A stretch of DNA of 64,000 nucleotides from contig JAYQBG010000001.1 of NCBI GenBank assembly GCA_038137215.1, forward strand, positions 124,001 through 188,000, given 5' to 3'. Position numbers and translations under genes: made by a program. Position 1 is the stretch's first letter. Each line of letters begins with the position of its first letter. Positions 33,983-42,156 of the stretch are shown one piece after another. The notes beneath the pieces were generated by a model. It saw only the letters and a list, made by a program, of their open reading frames with translations, made no database searches and was not told the DNA's origin. The stretch is from JABJAG01 sp038137215 (GTDB lineage: Bacteria; Pseudomonadota; Alphaproteobacteria; UBA6615).

Positions 33983-34399
33983 ATGGACGCCATTGTCGCT
34001 GTTGCACCGATAAACACTCTTTTCATCTCGGCATTGCTGGTGCTGATGAAACTCTTTCTGGGCCTGCGGGTATCGACCTACCGCGCGAAGCACAACATTC
34101 TGTGGGGAGACAATGGCGATGACGGCATGGCCCGTCGCATTCGCGCCCATGCCAACCATTCGGAATGGGTTCCCGCCACCATCATCATTCTCGGACTGAT
34201 CGAAATGGTCGGTGTTTCGCCGATTATCGTCGGCGTGCTCGGTGCGATCGTGGTGATCGGACGCAGCCTGCATGCCATCGGCCTGCTCGGAAATGCCGAA
34301 GCCTTCAACCGGGCCACGGGTATCGCGATGAACTGGATCGTGCTTCTGTTGTGTGCCGTGATCGGGATCGTGGAATTCTTCGCACCCGGAACTCTCTAA
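33983..34399 (+). CDS. MAPEG family membrane protein
   Basis: A 138-residue protein with four membrane helices typical of MAPEG (membrane-associated eicosanoid and glutathione metabolism) proteins. The conserved RRIRAHANHSEWVPATIIIL block is the family hallmark, containing the glutathione-binding Arg/Asn/Glu region. It starts 10 bases after the ubiD stop. Bacterial members often act as glutathione transferases or peroxidases, but the substrate is not known. Confidence 0.9.
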   Translation: MDAIVAVAPINTLFISALLVLMKLFLGLRVSTYRAKHNILWGDNGDDGMARRIRAHANHSEWVPATIIILGLIEMVGVSPIIVGVLGAIVVIGRSLHAIGLLGNAEAFNRATGIAMNWIVLLLCAVIGIVEFFAPGTL

Positions 34400-34435
34400 C
34401 CCCCAGCACGAGGCGCGCGGCGGCGCGACCATTTC

Positions 34436-35788
34436 ATGTCCGATTCGAATACCGTGGATGACCGCGACCGCCTTGCCGCGCTTGTTGCCGATGCCACCAA
34501 AGGTGGCGCCGACGCCGCCGATGCCGTTCTAATCCGCTCGACCTCCCTGTCCCACGCGCAGCGACTGGGCCAGATCGAGAAGCTTGAGCGTCAGGAAAGC
34601 TTCGATCTGGGCCTGCGGGTGTTCCGCGGACGCAAGCAGGCGATCGTGTCCTCGACCGATTTTTCCGGGGCCGCGCTGTCGGAACTGGTGGACCGGGCGC
34701 TCGATATGGCCAGAACCGTGCCCGACGACCCGTGGGGCGGACTGGCAGACCCCGACCAGCTTGCCACCGAAATCCCCGAACTCGACATGGTGGATGCCGA
34801 GGAACCCGCGAGCGGGGTCCTCATTGACATGGCGCGGCGCTGCGAAGATGCGGCACGCGCGGTTCCCGGCATCACCAATTCGGACGGCGCCGAAGCGAGC
34901 TGGAGCCACAGCTACATCACCCTGGCCGCCACCAACGGATTTGCGGGCAGTTATGCCCGGACCGATTGCGGCGTCGGCGTCTCGGTGATCGCGGGCGAGG
35001 GCACCGATATGGAAGCCGAGTACGACTTCGCCCATGCGGTCTATCGCAGCGATCTCGAAGATGCTGCGACCGTGGGCACCCGCGCGGGCGAACGTACCGT
35101 GGCGCGCCTCGGGGCGCGGCGCATGCCCACAGCGCAGGTGCCGGTCGTCTTCGACCCCCGGGTCGCGGGCGGGCTGCTGGGGCATCTCTCAGGGGCCATC
35201 AACGGAACATCCATCGCGCGGGGGTCCAGCTTTCTCAAGGACAGCCTCAATCAGCAGATCTTCGCCGACGGCATATCCGTGATCGATGACCCGCATCGCC
35301 CCCGTGGCATGCGCTCCAAACCCTTCGACGCCGAGGGCGTAGCCAATCGAAAGCGCGCCATCATCGATGACGGGGTCCTGACCACCTGGCTGCTGGACCT
35401 GTCATCCGCGCGCCAGCTCGACCTGGAGACCACCGGACATGCCGGGCGCGGCACCTCCGGTCCGCCCTCGCCCGGTCCGACCAATCTCTATCTCGAGCCG
35501 GGGAACCGCTCACGCGACGATCTGCTGGGTGAAACCGGCACCGGGTTCTACGTCACCTCCCTGATGGGAATGGGGGTGAACGGGGTGACCGGCGACTACA
35601 GCCGCGGCGCATCGGGTTTCTGGATCGAGAACGGTGAGATTGCCTTCCCCGTCACAGAAATGACCATCGCGGGCAATCTGAAGGATATGTATCGCTCGCT
35701 GACCCCGGCCGACGATCTGGAATTCCGCTACGGCACCAACAGCCCGACCGTCCGGATCGAAGGCATGACGGTTGCCGGCGGCGGCTGA
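34436..35788 (+). CDS. pmbA: TldD/PmbA family protein (TldE subunit)
   Basis: PmbA/TldE is the non-catalytic partner of TldD in a heterodimeric protease. The 450-residue protein has the family blocks VFRGRKQAIVSSTDFS, DNSGTN-like VFDPRVAGGLLGHLSGAING, and the C-terminal GFYVTSLMGMGVNGVTGDYSRGASGFWIENG; it lacks the HExxxH zinc motif that TldD carries. It begins 36 bases after the MAPEG gene. The catalytic partner tldD is 11 kb upstream in the window. Confidence 0.94.
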   Translation: MSDSNTVDDRDRLAALVADATKGGADAADAVLIRSTSLSHAQRLGQIEKLERQESFDLGLRVFRGRKQAIVSSTDFSGAALSELVDRALDMARTVPDDPWGGLADPDQLATEIPELDMVDAEEPASGVLIDMARRCEDAARAVPGITNSDGAEASWSHSYITLAATNGFAGSYARTDCGVGVSVIAGEGTDMEAEYDFAHAVYRSDLEDAATVGTRAGERTVARLGARRMPTAQVPVVFDPRVAGGLLGHLSGAINGTSIARGSSFLKDSLNQQIFADGISVIDDPHRPRGMRSKPFDAEGVANRKRAIIDDGVLTTWLLDLSSARQLDLETTGHAGRGTSGPPSPGPTNLYLEPGNRSRDDLLGETGTGFYVTSLMGMGVNGVTGDYSRGASGFWIENGEIAFPVTEMTIAGNLKDMYRSLTPADDLEFRYGTNSPTVRIEGMTVAGGG

Positions 35789-35794
35789 TTCGGC

Positions 35795-36679
35795 TCAGGA
35801 CGGCTGCACCACCGGCAATCCCGACGGGCTGACCATCATCTGCACCGGCAGTTGTGCCATGACATCGCCGTCACCCTGGACGGGCTCCATCTCCGAACAC
35901 GATGCACCGGCGGTGATTTTCAAATGCGCTGCCGGGATCACATCGAAATCCGGAAAGCGGGACAGGCGCCCACTGATCATGCCCCAGAGGTAACGCATCG
36001 CGTTCCAGCGGCCGGTGCGCCGGAACAGGCAGACATGCAATTGGTGATCGGCGAGCGAGGCTTCTGAGGCCAGCACATAGGGACCGCCGTAATAATGCCC
36101 GTTGGCCACCACCACGGATGAGGCAGTTTCGATGCGGCCGGCGATTTCCACGTCATAGGTCCGGGCACGATACATGGCCAGTTCCCGCAGGGAGGCGACC
36201 ACATAGGCAAACTTTCCGGTCAGGCGCTTGATGCGGCTGTCCACATTGGCCACCACATGGGCATCGAAGCCGACCCCCGCCATCATCACAAAGCCCCGGC
36301 CATTGGCCTGACCCAGCGATATGGCGCGGGGCGGTCCGTGGGCGATGGTCGACACGATCTGCTCGACCGATTTGGGATTGATGGCCAGTTCGCGCGCCAG
36401 AACATTGGCCGTTCCCAGCGGCAGAATTGCCAGGGCGCAATCGTCCCCGCGCGCGTGAATACCGTTCAGCACCTCGTTGATGGTGCCGTCACCTCCCGCC
36501 GCCACGATGGTCTGATAGCCGCGCGCACTTCGCGCGATCGTTTCGGCATCACGCGGGGCAAATGTCTCACAAACCGTCACCTGAACCTCGCACGCACGCA
36601 GCCCCTCGAGGACGGCGCGCAAGCGACGGCGGTGGCGAGGGCCCGCGGTTGGATTGAAGATCACCAGGCATTTTTTCAT
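35795..36679 (-). CDS. diacylglycerol kinase family lipid kinase
   Basis: A 294-residue protein of the DAGK catalytic/YegS-like family, which phosphorylates diacylglycerol or related lipids. The nucleotide site is GGDGTINEVLNG and the N terminus is KKCLVIFNPTAGPRHRRRL. The start at 36679 follows a G-rich ribosome site; the frame is open to 36706. It is divergent from the decayed plcP-like gene. Because plcP-like enzymes release diacylglycerol and agt-like enzymes use it, this kinase may have competed for or recycled the same lipid; that link is inferred from position. Confidence 0.88.
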   Translation of the reverse strand: MKKCLVIFNPTAGPRHRRRLRAVLEGLRACEVQVTVCETFAPRDAETIARSARGYQTIVAAGGDGTINEVLNGIHARGDDCALAILPLGTANVLARELAINPKSVEQIVSTIAHGPPRAISLGQANGRGFVMMAGVGFDAHVVANVDSRIKRLTGKFAYVVASLRELAMYRARTYDVEIAGRIETASSVVVANGHYYGGPYVLASEASLADHQLHVCLFRRTGRWNAMRYLWGMISGRLSRFPDFDVIPAAHLKITAGASCSEMEPVQGDGDVMAQLPVQMMVSPSGLPVVQPS

Positions 36680-36841
36680 GACACCCCCCAATCCGCCCAC
36701 AGACACGAGATTTGATACATTCGCGTGTCATTTATGTAGCTGGATTATTACTTAAGTTATCGTTTTTATTTTATTATTTAGTTCCAAATCACCCGGCCGG
36801 TCGTATATGTAGGGGCCAGTGTCATCAGCTGGCAGACCCTC

Positions 36842-37643
36842 ATGAGCGGCGAAACCCGGGCCCATCACTATCGCACCATCTAGATAGCCGATGTCCATCT
36901 GGGCACGCGCGGCTGCAAAGCCGAAAATCTTCTCGATTTCCTGGGTCACACCGAATCCGACACGCTCTATCTGGTCGGCGATATCGTCGATGGCTGGCGG
37001 CTGAAGAAATCCTGGTACTGCCCCCAGGCCCATAACGATGTGGTGCAGAAGCTGCTGCGCAAGGCGCGCAAGGGCACCAAGGTCGTCTATGTGCCGGGCA
37101 ATCACGACGAAATGCTGCACGACTACACCGACATGGTATTCGGCGGGGTGACCCTCAAGGCCGAGGCCTATCACATCACCGCCGATGGCCGCCGCCTCTG
37201 GATCACCCATGGCGATCAGTTCGATGCGGTCGTGCGCTATGCCCGCTGGCTCGCCCTGCTGGGGGACTGGGCCTACAACACGGTCCAGTCGATCAACTAC
37301 TGGTTCAACAAGGTCCGTCACCTGATGGGCTTCCGCTACTGGTCGCTCCCGGCCTTTCTCAAGCACCGCGTCAAGAACGCCGTGCACTATGTGAGAAAAT
37401 AGGAAGAGAGGGTCGCCGACGAAGCCCGCCGGCGCGGGGTCGACGGGGTGGTCTGCGGACATATTCATCATGCCGAGATACGCGATTTCGATGGCGTGCT
37501 CTACTACAATTTTCGATGGCGTGCTCTACTACAATGACGGCGACTGGGTCGAAAGCTGCACTGCCCTGGTCGAGTACCGGAACGGCGCGCTCGAGATCCT
37601 GGACTGGGCGGATGTGCGCCAGTTGTCGCTGGCGCTGCGCTGA
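36842..37643 (+). pseudogene. decayed metallophosphoesterase, PlcP-like / UDP-2,3-diacylglucosamine diphosphatase-like
   Basis: A reading frame begins MSGETRAHHYRTI at 36842 and then meets TAG (36881-36883) where relatives have Trp or Phe (RTIWISDVHLG). It continues IADVHLGTRGCKAENLLD, LVGDIVDGWRLKKSW, VVYVPGNHDEMLHDY and THGDQFDAVVRYARWLALLG, which carry the metal-binding His/Asp of calcineurin-like phosphoesterases. A second in-frame TAG stands at 37400-37402, and the frame is then shifted by an exact 25-bp tandem duplication (37486-37510 and 37511-37535). Undoing these gives 258 codons ending at 37643. The family includes the phospholipase C (PlcP) of marine bacteria. GTG at 37040 or similar could still express a fragment, but that would lack the first metal ligands. 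Confidence 0.88.
37486..37535. repeat. exact 25-bp tandem duplication disrupting the plcP-like frame
   Basis: The unit starting TTTCGATGGCGTGCTCTACT (25 bases) occurs twice head to tail without a mismatch. Because 25 is not a multiple of three, it shifts the frame; removing one copy restores reading through YYNDGDWVESCTALVEY to the stop at 37641. An exact duplicate suggests a recent event or an assembly artefact. Confidence 0.95.
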
Positions 37644-37647
37644 GCCG

Positions 37648-38687
37648 ATGCGGGTCGTCCTTGTCACCGATGCGTGGTTCCCCCAGGTCAACGGCGTGGA
37701 GCGCACCCTCAACACCGTCGTCGAACACATGCGCCCTCAGGACCTCGAGGTTCTGACCATCACGCCGGACCTGTTCAGGACCATCCCCTACCCCACCTAT
37801 CCCAAAATCCGGCTCGCCCTACGTCCGCGCCCGAAGATGCGAAAGCTGATGACGGATTTCGCACCAAAGGCCATCCACATCGCCACCGAAGGCCCGCTGG
37901 GTCTGACCGCGCAGCGCATCTGCCGCCCGGAGAACTGGCCCCTGACCACGTCTTTCTACACCAAGTTCCCCGAATATATTCACGCCCGTGCCCGGGTGCC
38001 GGTGTCCTGGACTTATGCCTGGATGCGCCGGTTTCACGGGCGCGCCGAACGGGTGATGGTCGCCACCCCGACCATCGACCGCGAATTGCGCGCGCGCGGC
38101 TTCGACAACACGGTGCAGTGGACGCGCGGCGTGAACACCGAGCTGTTCTGCCCCCGCCCCATGACGAATGGCCGGACTCACTGCGCGACCTCCCGCGACC
38201 GATCCAGCTCTATACCGGGTGGGTCGCCGTGGAAAAGAACATCGCCGCGTTTCTCGAACTCGACACAGCTGGCACGAAACTCGTGGTCGGTGACGGGCCG
38301 CAACGGCGCGAGCTGGAATCCAGATATCCCGATGTCGTGTTCGCCGGCGAGCAGCATGGCGAAAGCCTGGCCCAGCATTTCGCCGCCGCCGATGTGTTCG
38401 TGTTCCCCAGCCGGACCGATACCTTCGGGCTGGTTCTGCTTGAAGCCCTGGCAAGCGGTATTCCGGTGGCGGCCTATCCGGTACCCGGCCCCCTCGACGT
38501 GGTCGGCCGTGACGGTCCGGGCTGGCTGAGCGACGATCTCGAATATGCGGTGAAGATGGCGCTCGAAAGTGCCGACCCCCGGCATTGCCGCGAACACGCG
38601 CTCGGCTTTTCCTGGGAGCGCTGCGTCGAGATGTTCGTGTCCTATCTCGCGCCGATCAAACGCAACCGCATGGGCCAGGCCGCCTAG
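37648..38687 (+). pseudogene. frameshifted GT4-family glycosyltransferase, Agt-like
   Basis: The frame opens MRVVLVTDAWFPQVNGVERT at 37648, four bases after the plcP-like stop, and continues IHIATEGPLGLTAQR, SFYTKFPEYIHARARVPVSW and VMVATPTIDRELRARGFDN up to NTELFCPRP near 38160. From there homology moves to the next frame (HDEWPDSLRDLPRPIQLYTG, then ADVFVFPSRTDTFGLVLLEA) and runs to 38687. One lost base in the C-rich run about 38150-38162 explains it; repaired, the protein would be 346 residues. These proteins use diacylglycerol and a UDP-sugar to make glycolipids in the PlcP/Agt phosphate-saving pathway. Function is by family resemblance. Confidence 0.88.
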
Positions 38688-39229
38688 AGCTGCAGCGGCA
38701 CTGCCTCGTCAGCCGGCGGGTCCACCTCGAAGGCATTCGCCGTACAACACGTCATCATGAACTGTCCCGTGGCCGAGACCAGTCCGATCAGATCGGTCTC
38801 GCCCATCACCGACAGAGCCGCATCGTAGGAGCCTTCGCTGAGCTTGCGGGTTTCGAGCATCTCGCTGGCCACAGCAAAACAGGTGTGTTCGCGCTCGCTG
38901 GGGAAATCGGGCTGCTGGCGCGCGTTGATGGCGTCGATGATCTCCCGCTCGATCCCGATCTCCAGCGCGTTGCGGGATTGTGCAAACCATGGATAGCGCG
39001 CATCCCAGTGGCGGGCGACGGCCATGAATACGATCAGCCGCTCGCGCTTACTCAGAGGCCCGGCACCCAGACAATCACGCATATCCTGAGCCTTCTGGAA
39101 CAGGTCCGGAATGCGGATATACGCACAAAACGGCCCACCCACAGGCCCGCCGGAGGCTTTCGCAGCGTCGTGGACTGCGGCCTGCTCGGCGTTCATATCC
39201 TCACGCGCGACGATATCAATGCGTGTCAT
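38684..39229 (-). CDS. carboxymuconolactone decarboxylase (AhpD-like) family protein
   Basis: A 181-residue all-helical protein of the AhpD/CMD superfamily. The ATG at 39229 (MTRIDIVAREDMNAEQAAVH) has a GGGGAGA ribosome site; the frame is open to 39313. The RERLIVFMAVARHWDARYPWFAQSRNAL region matches the family core, but the CxxCxxH redox motif of true AhpD is absent, so peroxidase-partner function is unlikely. Its stop overlaps the stop of the agt-like pseudogene. Reaction unknown. Confidence 0.82.
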   Translation of the reverse strand: MTRIDIVAREDMNAEQAAVHDAAKASGGPVGGPFCAYIRIPDLFQKAQDMRDCLGAGPLSKRERLIVFMAVARHWDARYPWFAQSRNALEIGIEREIIDAINARQQPDFPSEREHTCFAVASEMLETRKLSEGSYDAALSVMGETDLIGLVSATGQFMMTCCTANAFEVDPPADEAVPLQL

Positions 39230-39285
39230 GGTCGTTCTCCCCTTCGGTCGGATCTCGGGTCTGGCAGCAGCAACCCGCAGTCGGT

Positions 39286-40152
39286 TTATCCGTCCTTGCG
39301 GGCCACCATCCACATATTGTCACTCAGAAAGAATCGGTCGAGGGCGTTGAAACTCACCACCGTGAACCCGGCCGCCTCCACCATGTTTCGCAGGCTGTCC
39401 GGCGTAAAATGGTTCACGTGACCGGGGAAGCGGAAGCCGCACCAGCGTTTGCCCATCACCTTCCGGTTGATGCTAGCAAAATTCGGCACCTTGATGATTG
39501 TCACCCCACCCGGCTCAAGAACACGCGCAGCCTGTTCGAGCAGCGCGACGGGCTGATGTTCGTGCTCCAGAAACGAACGCATCAGAACGCCGGAGGCGCC
39601 GCCGGTCGGAAAGCTTTCAAGCCCTTCCAGCGCCGGGGCCTGAATAATCCGCCCGTTCCGCTCGGCAAGGCGCTCTTCCCCCTCGCGGGCCAGAGCCTCG
39701 GAAATCTCGATTCCACAGGTATCGTAGTGGTCCGGCAACACCAGCAGGCGGTCTGCATTGCCACATCCCACATCGATCACCACACCGGGCGCAATCCACT
39801 TGTTGATCCGGTTGGCCAGTTTGTCGGGCTTTTTCACCACGGCGCGGTAGAATTTCCGCCAGCCTTTCGAGATCGCGTGAGAGACCGGATACTCCTCCTT
39901 CATGCGTTTCTTGCGGTCGCCGTGATTGCGCTCCCAGGCAAAGGCCACCACCAGGTCGGCATAATCGGGTGGGTTTTCCAGATAAACGAAATCGCAGTTC
40001 GCACAGCTCCGCAGAACCCAGTGCTGCCAGGAATACGCGAGCACGGGCGCATCCGAATTGTCCGTGCCGCAGTTGGGACAACTCCGGTGCAGCAGGGACC
40101 CGGAGGGCTGGGCGTCCGAGGTATCTTTTGGCGTGGTTTCTGCAATAGCCAT
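39286..40152 (-). CDS. class I SAM-dependent methyltransferase with N-terminal zinc ribbon
   Basis: A 288-residue protein. Cys25/Cys28 and Cys50/Cys53 (CPNCG and CANC) form a likely zinc ribbon. A Rossmann methyltransferase domain follows, with motif I VIDVGCGNADRLLVLP near residue 125 and the acidic loop GIEISEALARE. VNHFTPDSLRNMVEAAGF is the typical C-terminal segment of cyclopropane/UbiE-like methyltransferases of this kind, often found in polysaccharide clusters. It is divergent from the MsbA-like gene. Substrate unknown. Confidence 0.87.
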   Translation of the reverse strand: MAIAETTPKDTSDAQPSGSLLHRSCPNCGTDNSDAPVLAYSWQHWVLRSCANCDFVYLENPPDYADLVVAFAWERNHGDRKKRMKEEYPVSHAISKGWRKFYRAVVKKPDKLANRINKWIAPGVVIDVGCGNADRLLVLPDHYDTCGIEISEALAREGEERLAERNGRIIQAPALEGLESFPTGGASGVLMRSFLEHEHQPVALLEQAARVLEPGGVTIIKVPNFASINRKVMGKRWCGFRFPGHVNHFTPDSLRNMVEAAGFTVVSFNALDRFFLSDNMWMVARKDG

Positions 40153-40297
40153 GAAAAAGCTGTATCACCCTTGGCGCGCGTTGAACAACTGCCGTGACGG
40201 CGCGTGACAGCGTAATTCATTCACGCATGTTAAACTTGCATTGGCGTCGGGCCCTGTGGCTCCATCGCGCCGCAACTCAAGGAGGCAACCGGTCCGC

Positions 40298-42139
40298 ATG
40301 ACGCAGGATTCGGGAAAGGAAACCACCGGCTATCTGTTACGCCGGCTCTGGCGTGACTGGATGCGCCAGCATCTCGCCCGCATTGTCGCGGCGGTGTCGC
40401 TGATGCTTGTGGTCGCGGCCTCGTCAGCGGCCTATCCGAAGCTGATCGAGACCTCGATCAATATGCTCGAAGAAAAGAACCGGAATGTCCTCTGGATCAT
40501 GCCGGTGACCATCCTCCTGGTGACCTTCATCAAGGGCATGGCCTCCTATGGTCAGAGCGTGCTCAGCCAGTCGGTGGCCCTGAAGGTCATCAACGCGATC
40601 CAGAAGGAGATGTTCGCCCATCTGATGCGCTCGGACCTCAAGGCCCATCACCTGACCAGCACGGGAAAGCTGATTTCCCGCTTCACCAACGACGTCAATC
40701 TGATGCGGGACGCCCTGTCGCGCACCCTGACGGCCATGGCGCGCGATTTTGTGACCGCGGCCGCACTGATCGGCATGATGTTCTACCTGGACTGGGTACT
40801 CGCCATCATCGTGATCGTGACCTTCCCGGTGGCCGGTGTGCCGATCATCCGAATCGGCCGGCGTCTGCGCCGCGCCTCGACCAACGCCCAAAGCGGCATG
40901 GGCGATCTGACGTCCAATCTCGAACAGTCCTTTTCCGGGATCCGGCTGATCAAATCCTACCGGATGGAAACCTACGAACGTGACCGGGCCAACGACCTCT
41001 TCGACCAGATCTATTATCTGGTGATGAAGACCGTCAAAGGGCGGGCCCGGACCTACCCGATCCTTGAAACGCTCGGCGGGGTCTCGGTGGCTGCGGTTCT
41101 GTCCTATGGCGGCTGGCGCATTCTTTCGGGAACGGGAACCCTGGGTGAGTTTGTCGGGTTTCTGTCAGCTGTCATTCTAGCCTATCAGCCGATCCGCAGC
41201 CTCGGCAATCTGAACGCCGCACTGCAGGAAGGACTGGCAGCGGTCAAACGGAGCTTCGATCTGCTCGATGAAGAGGCAGAGATTTTCGATGTCCCCGACG
41301 CCAGGCCGCTCGAGTTGTCCGGCGGGGCCGTCTCTTTCGATCAGGTGTCGTTTTCCTACGAGCCCGGAAAACCGGCGCTCGCGCATGTCAGCTTCGATGT
41401 GACAGCCGGCAAGACAATTGCCTTGGTCGGGCCGAGCGGTGCCGGCAAATCGACGGTCATGAACATGCTGATGCGGTTCTACGATACCGAGACCGGGTCG
41501 GTTGCGATCGATGGACAGGATGTGCGGGCTGTCACCCTGGCCAGTCTTCGCGACAATATCGCGCTGGTCAGCCAGGACGTGACCCTGTTCGACGACACGG
41601 TCTCGGCCAATATTCGGTTCGGCCGCCCCGATGCAAGCGATGAAGAGGTTGTGGCCGCCGCAACGGCTGCCGCGGCCCATGACTTCGTCTCCGCTCTCCC
41701 CGAAGGCTACGAGACCCTGGTCGGTGGTCGCGGCATCAAATTGTCGGGTGGCGAACGTCAGCGGATTGCAATTTCCCGGGCGATGCTCAAGGACGCGCCG
41801 ATCCTGCTGCTCGACGAGGCGACCAGCGCGCTCGATGCAGAATCCGAACAACAGGTCCAGGCTGCTCTGGACCGTTTGACCGAAGGGCGCACCACACTCG
41901 TCATTGCCCACCGGCTCGCAACAGTCCTGAATGCCGACCGCATCCTGGTCATGGATGACGGACGCATCGTGGAAACAGGAACCCATGCAGAGCTTCAGGC
42001 ACTCGACGGGTTGTACGCACGTCTGAGCCGGCTGCAGTTCCGCAGCAACAGCAATGAACTCGACGACACGGACGCCGTCCGCGACGCCGACCCAGAGACG
42101 AATACCGGGACCCCGGCCGCCGAACGCGCGCAGGCCTGA
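40298..42139 (+). CDS. MsbA-like lipid exporter ABC transporter (fused membrane and ATPase domains)
   Basis: A 613-residue half-transporter with six membrane helices in the first about 320 residues and a nucleotide-binding domain after it. Walker A is GPSGAGKST, the signature is LSGGERQR, and Walker B is ILLLDEATSALD. AGGAGG lies 12 bases upstream of the ATG at 40298. The following waaA and lpxK genes make it very likely that this is the lipid A-core flippase MsbA. The tail is acidic and of low complexity. Assignment to MsbA rests on context plus architecture. Confidence 0.92.
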   Translation: MTQDSGKETTGYLLRRLWRDWMRQHLARIVAAVSLMLVVAASSAAYPKLIETSINMLEEKNRNVLWIMPVTILLVTFIKGMASYGQSVLSQSVALKVINAIQKEMFAHLMRSDLKAHHLTSTGKLISRFTNDVNLMRDALSRTLTAMARDFVTAAALIGMMFYLDWVLAIIVIVTFPVAGVPIIRIGRRLRRASTNAQSGMGDLTSNLEQSFSGIRLIKSYRMETYERDRANDLFDQIYYLVMKTVKGRARTYPILETLGGVSVAAVLSYGGWRILSGTGTLGEFVGFLSAVILAYQPIRSLGNLNAALQEGLAAVKRSFDLLDEEAEIFDVPDARPLELSGGAVSFDQVSFSYEPGKPALAHVSFDVTAGKTIALVGPSGAGKSTVMNMLMRFYDTETGSVAIDGQDVRAVTLASLRDNIALVSQDVTLFDDTVSANIRFGRPDASDEEVVAAATAAAAHDFVSALPEGYETLVGGRGIKLSGGERQRIAISRAMLKDAPILLLDEATSALDAESEQQVQAALDRLTEGRTTLVIAHRLATVLNADRILVMDDGRIVETGTHAELQALDGLYARLSRLQFRSNSNELDDTDAVRDADPETNTGTPAAERAQA

Positions 42140-42156
42140 TCAACGCCTGCGAAAAG

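Noticed and set aside
36881..37402. TAG as a recoded sense codon in the plcP-like gene
   Set aside because: TAG is used as an ordinary stop by several intact genes here (gcvT, ctaD, the HlyD-like gene and others), and the same gene also has a frameshift, so decay or error is simpler than recoding.
35795..38687. A new defence or secretion island in the 36-38 kb region
   Set aside because: Base composition and neighbours are ordinary chromosomal, there are no attachment sites or integrase, and the broken genes resemble lipid-metabolism enzymes.
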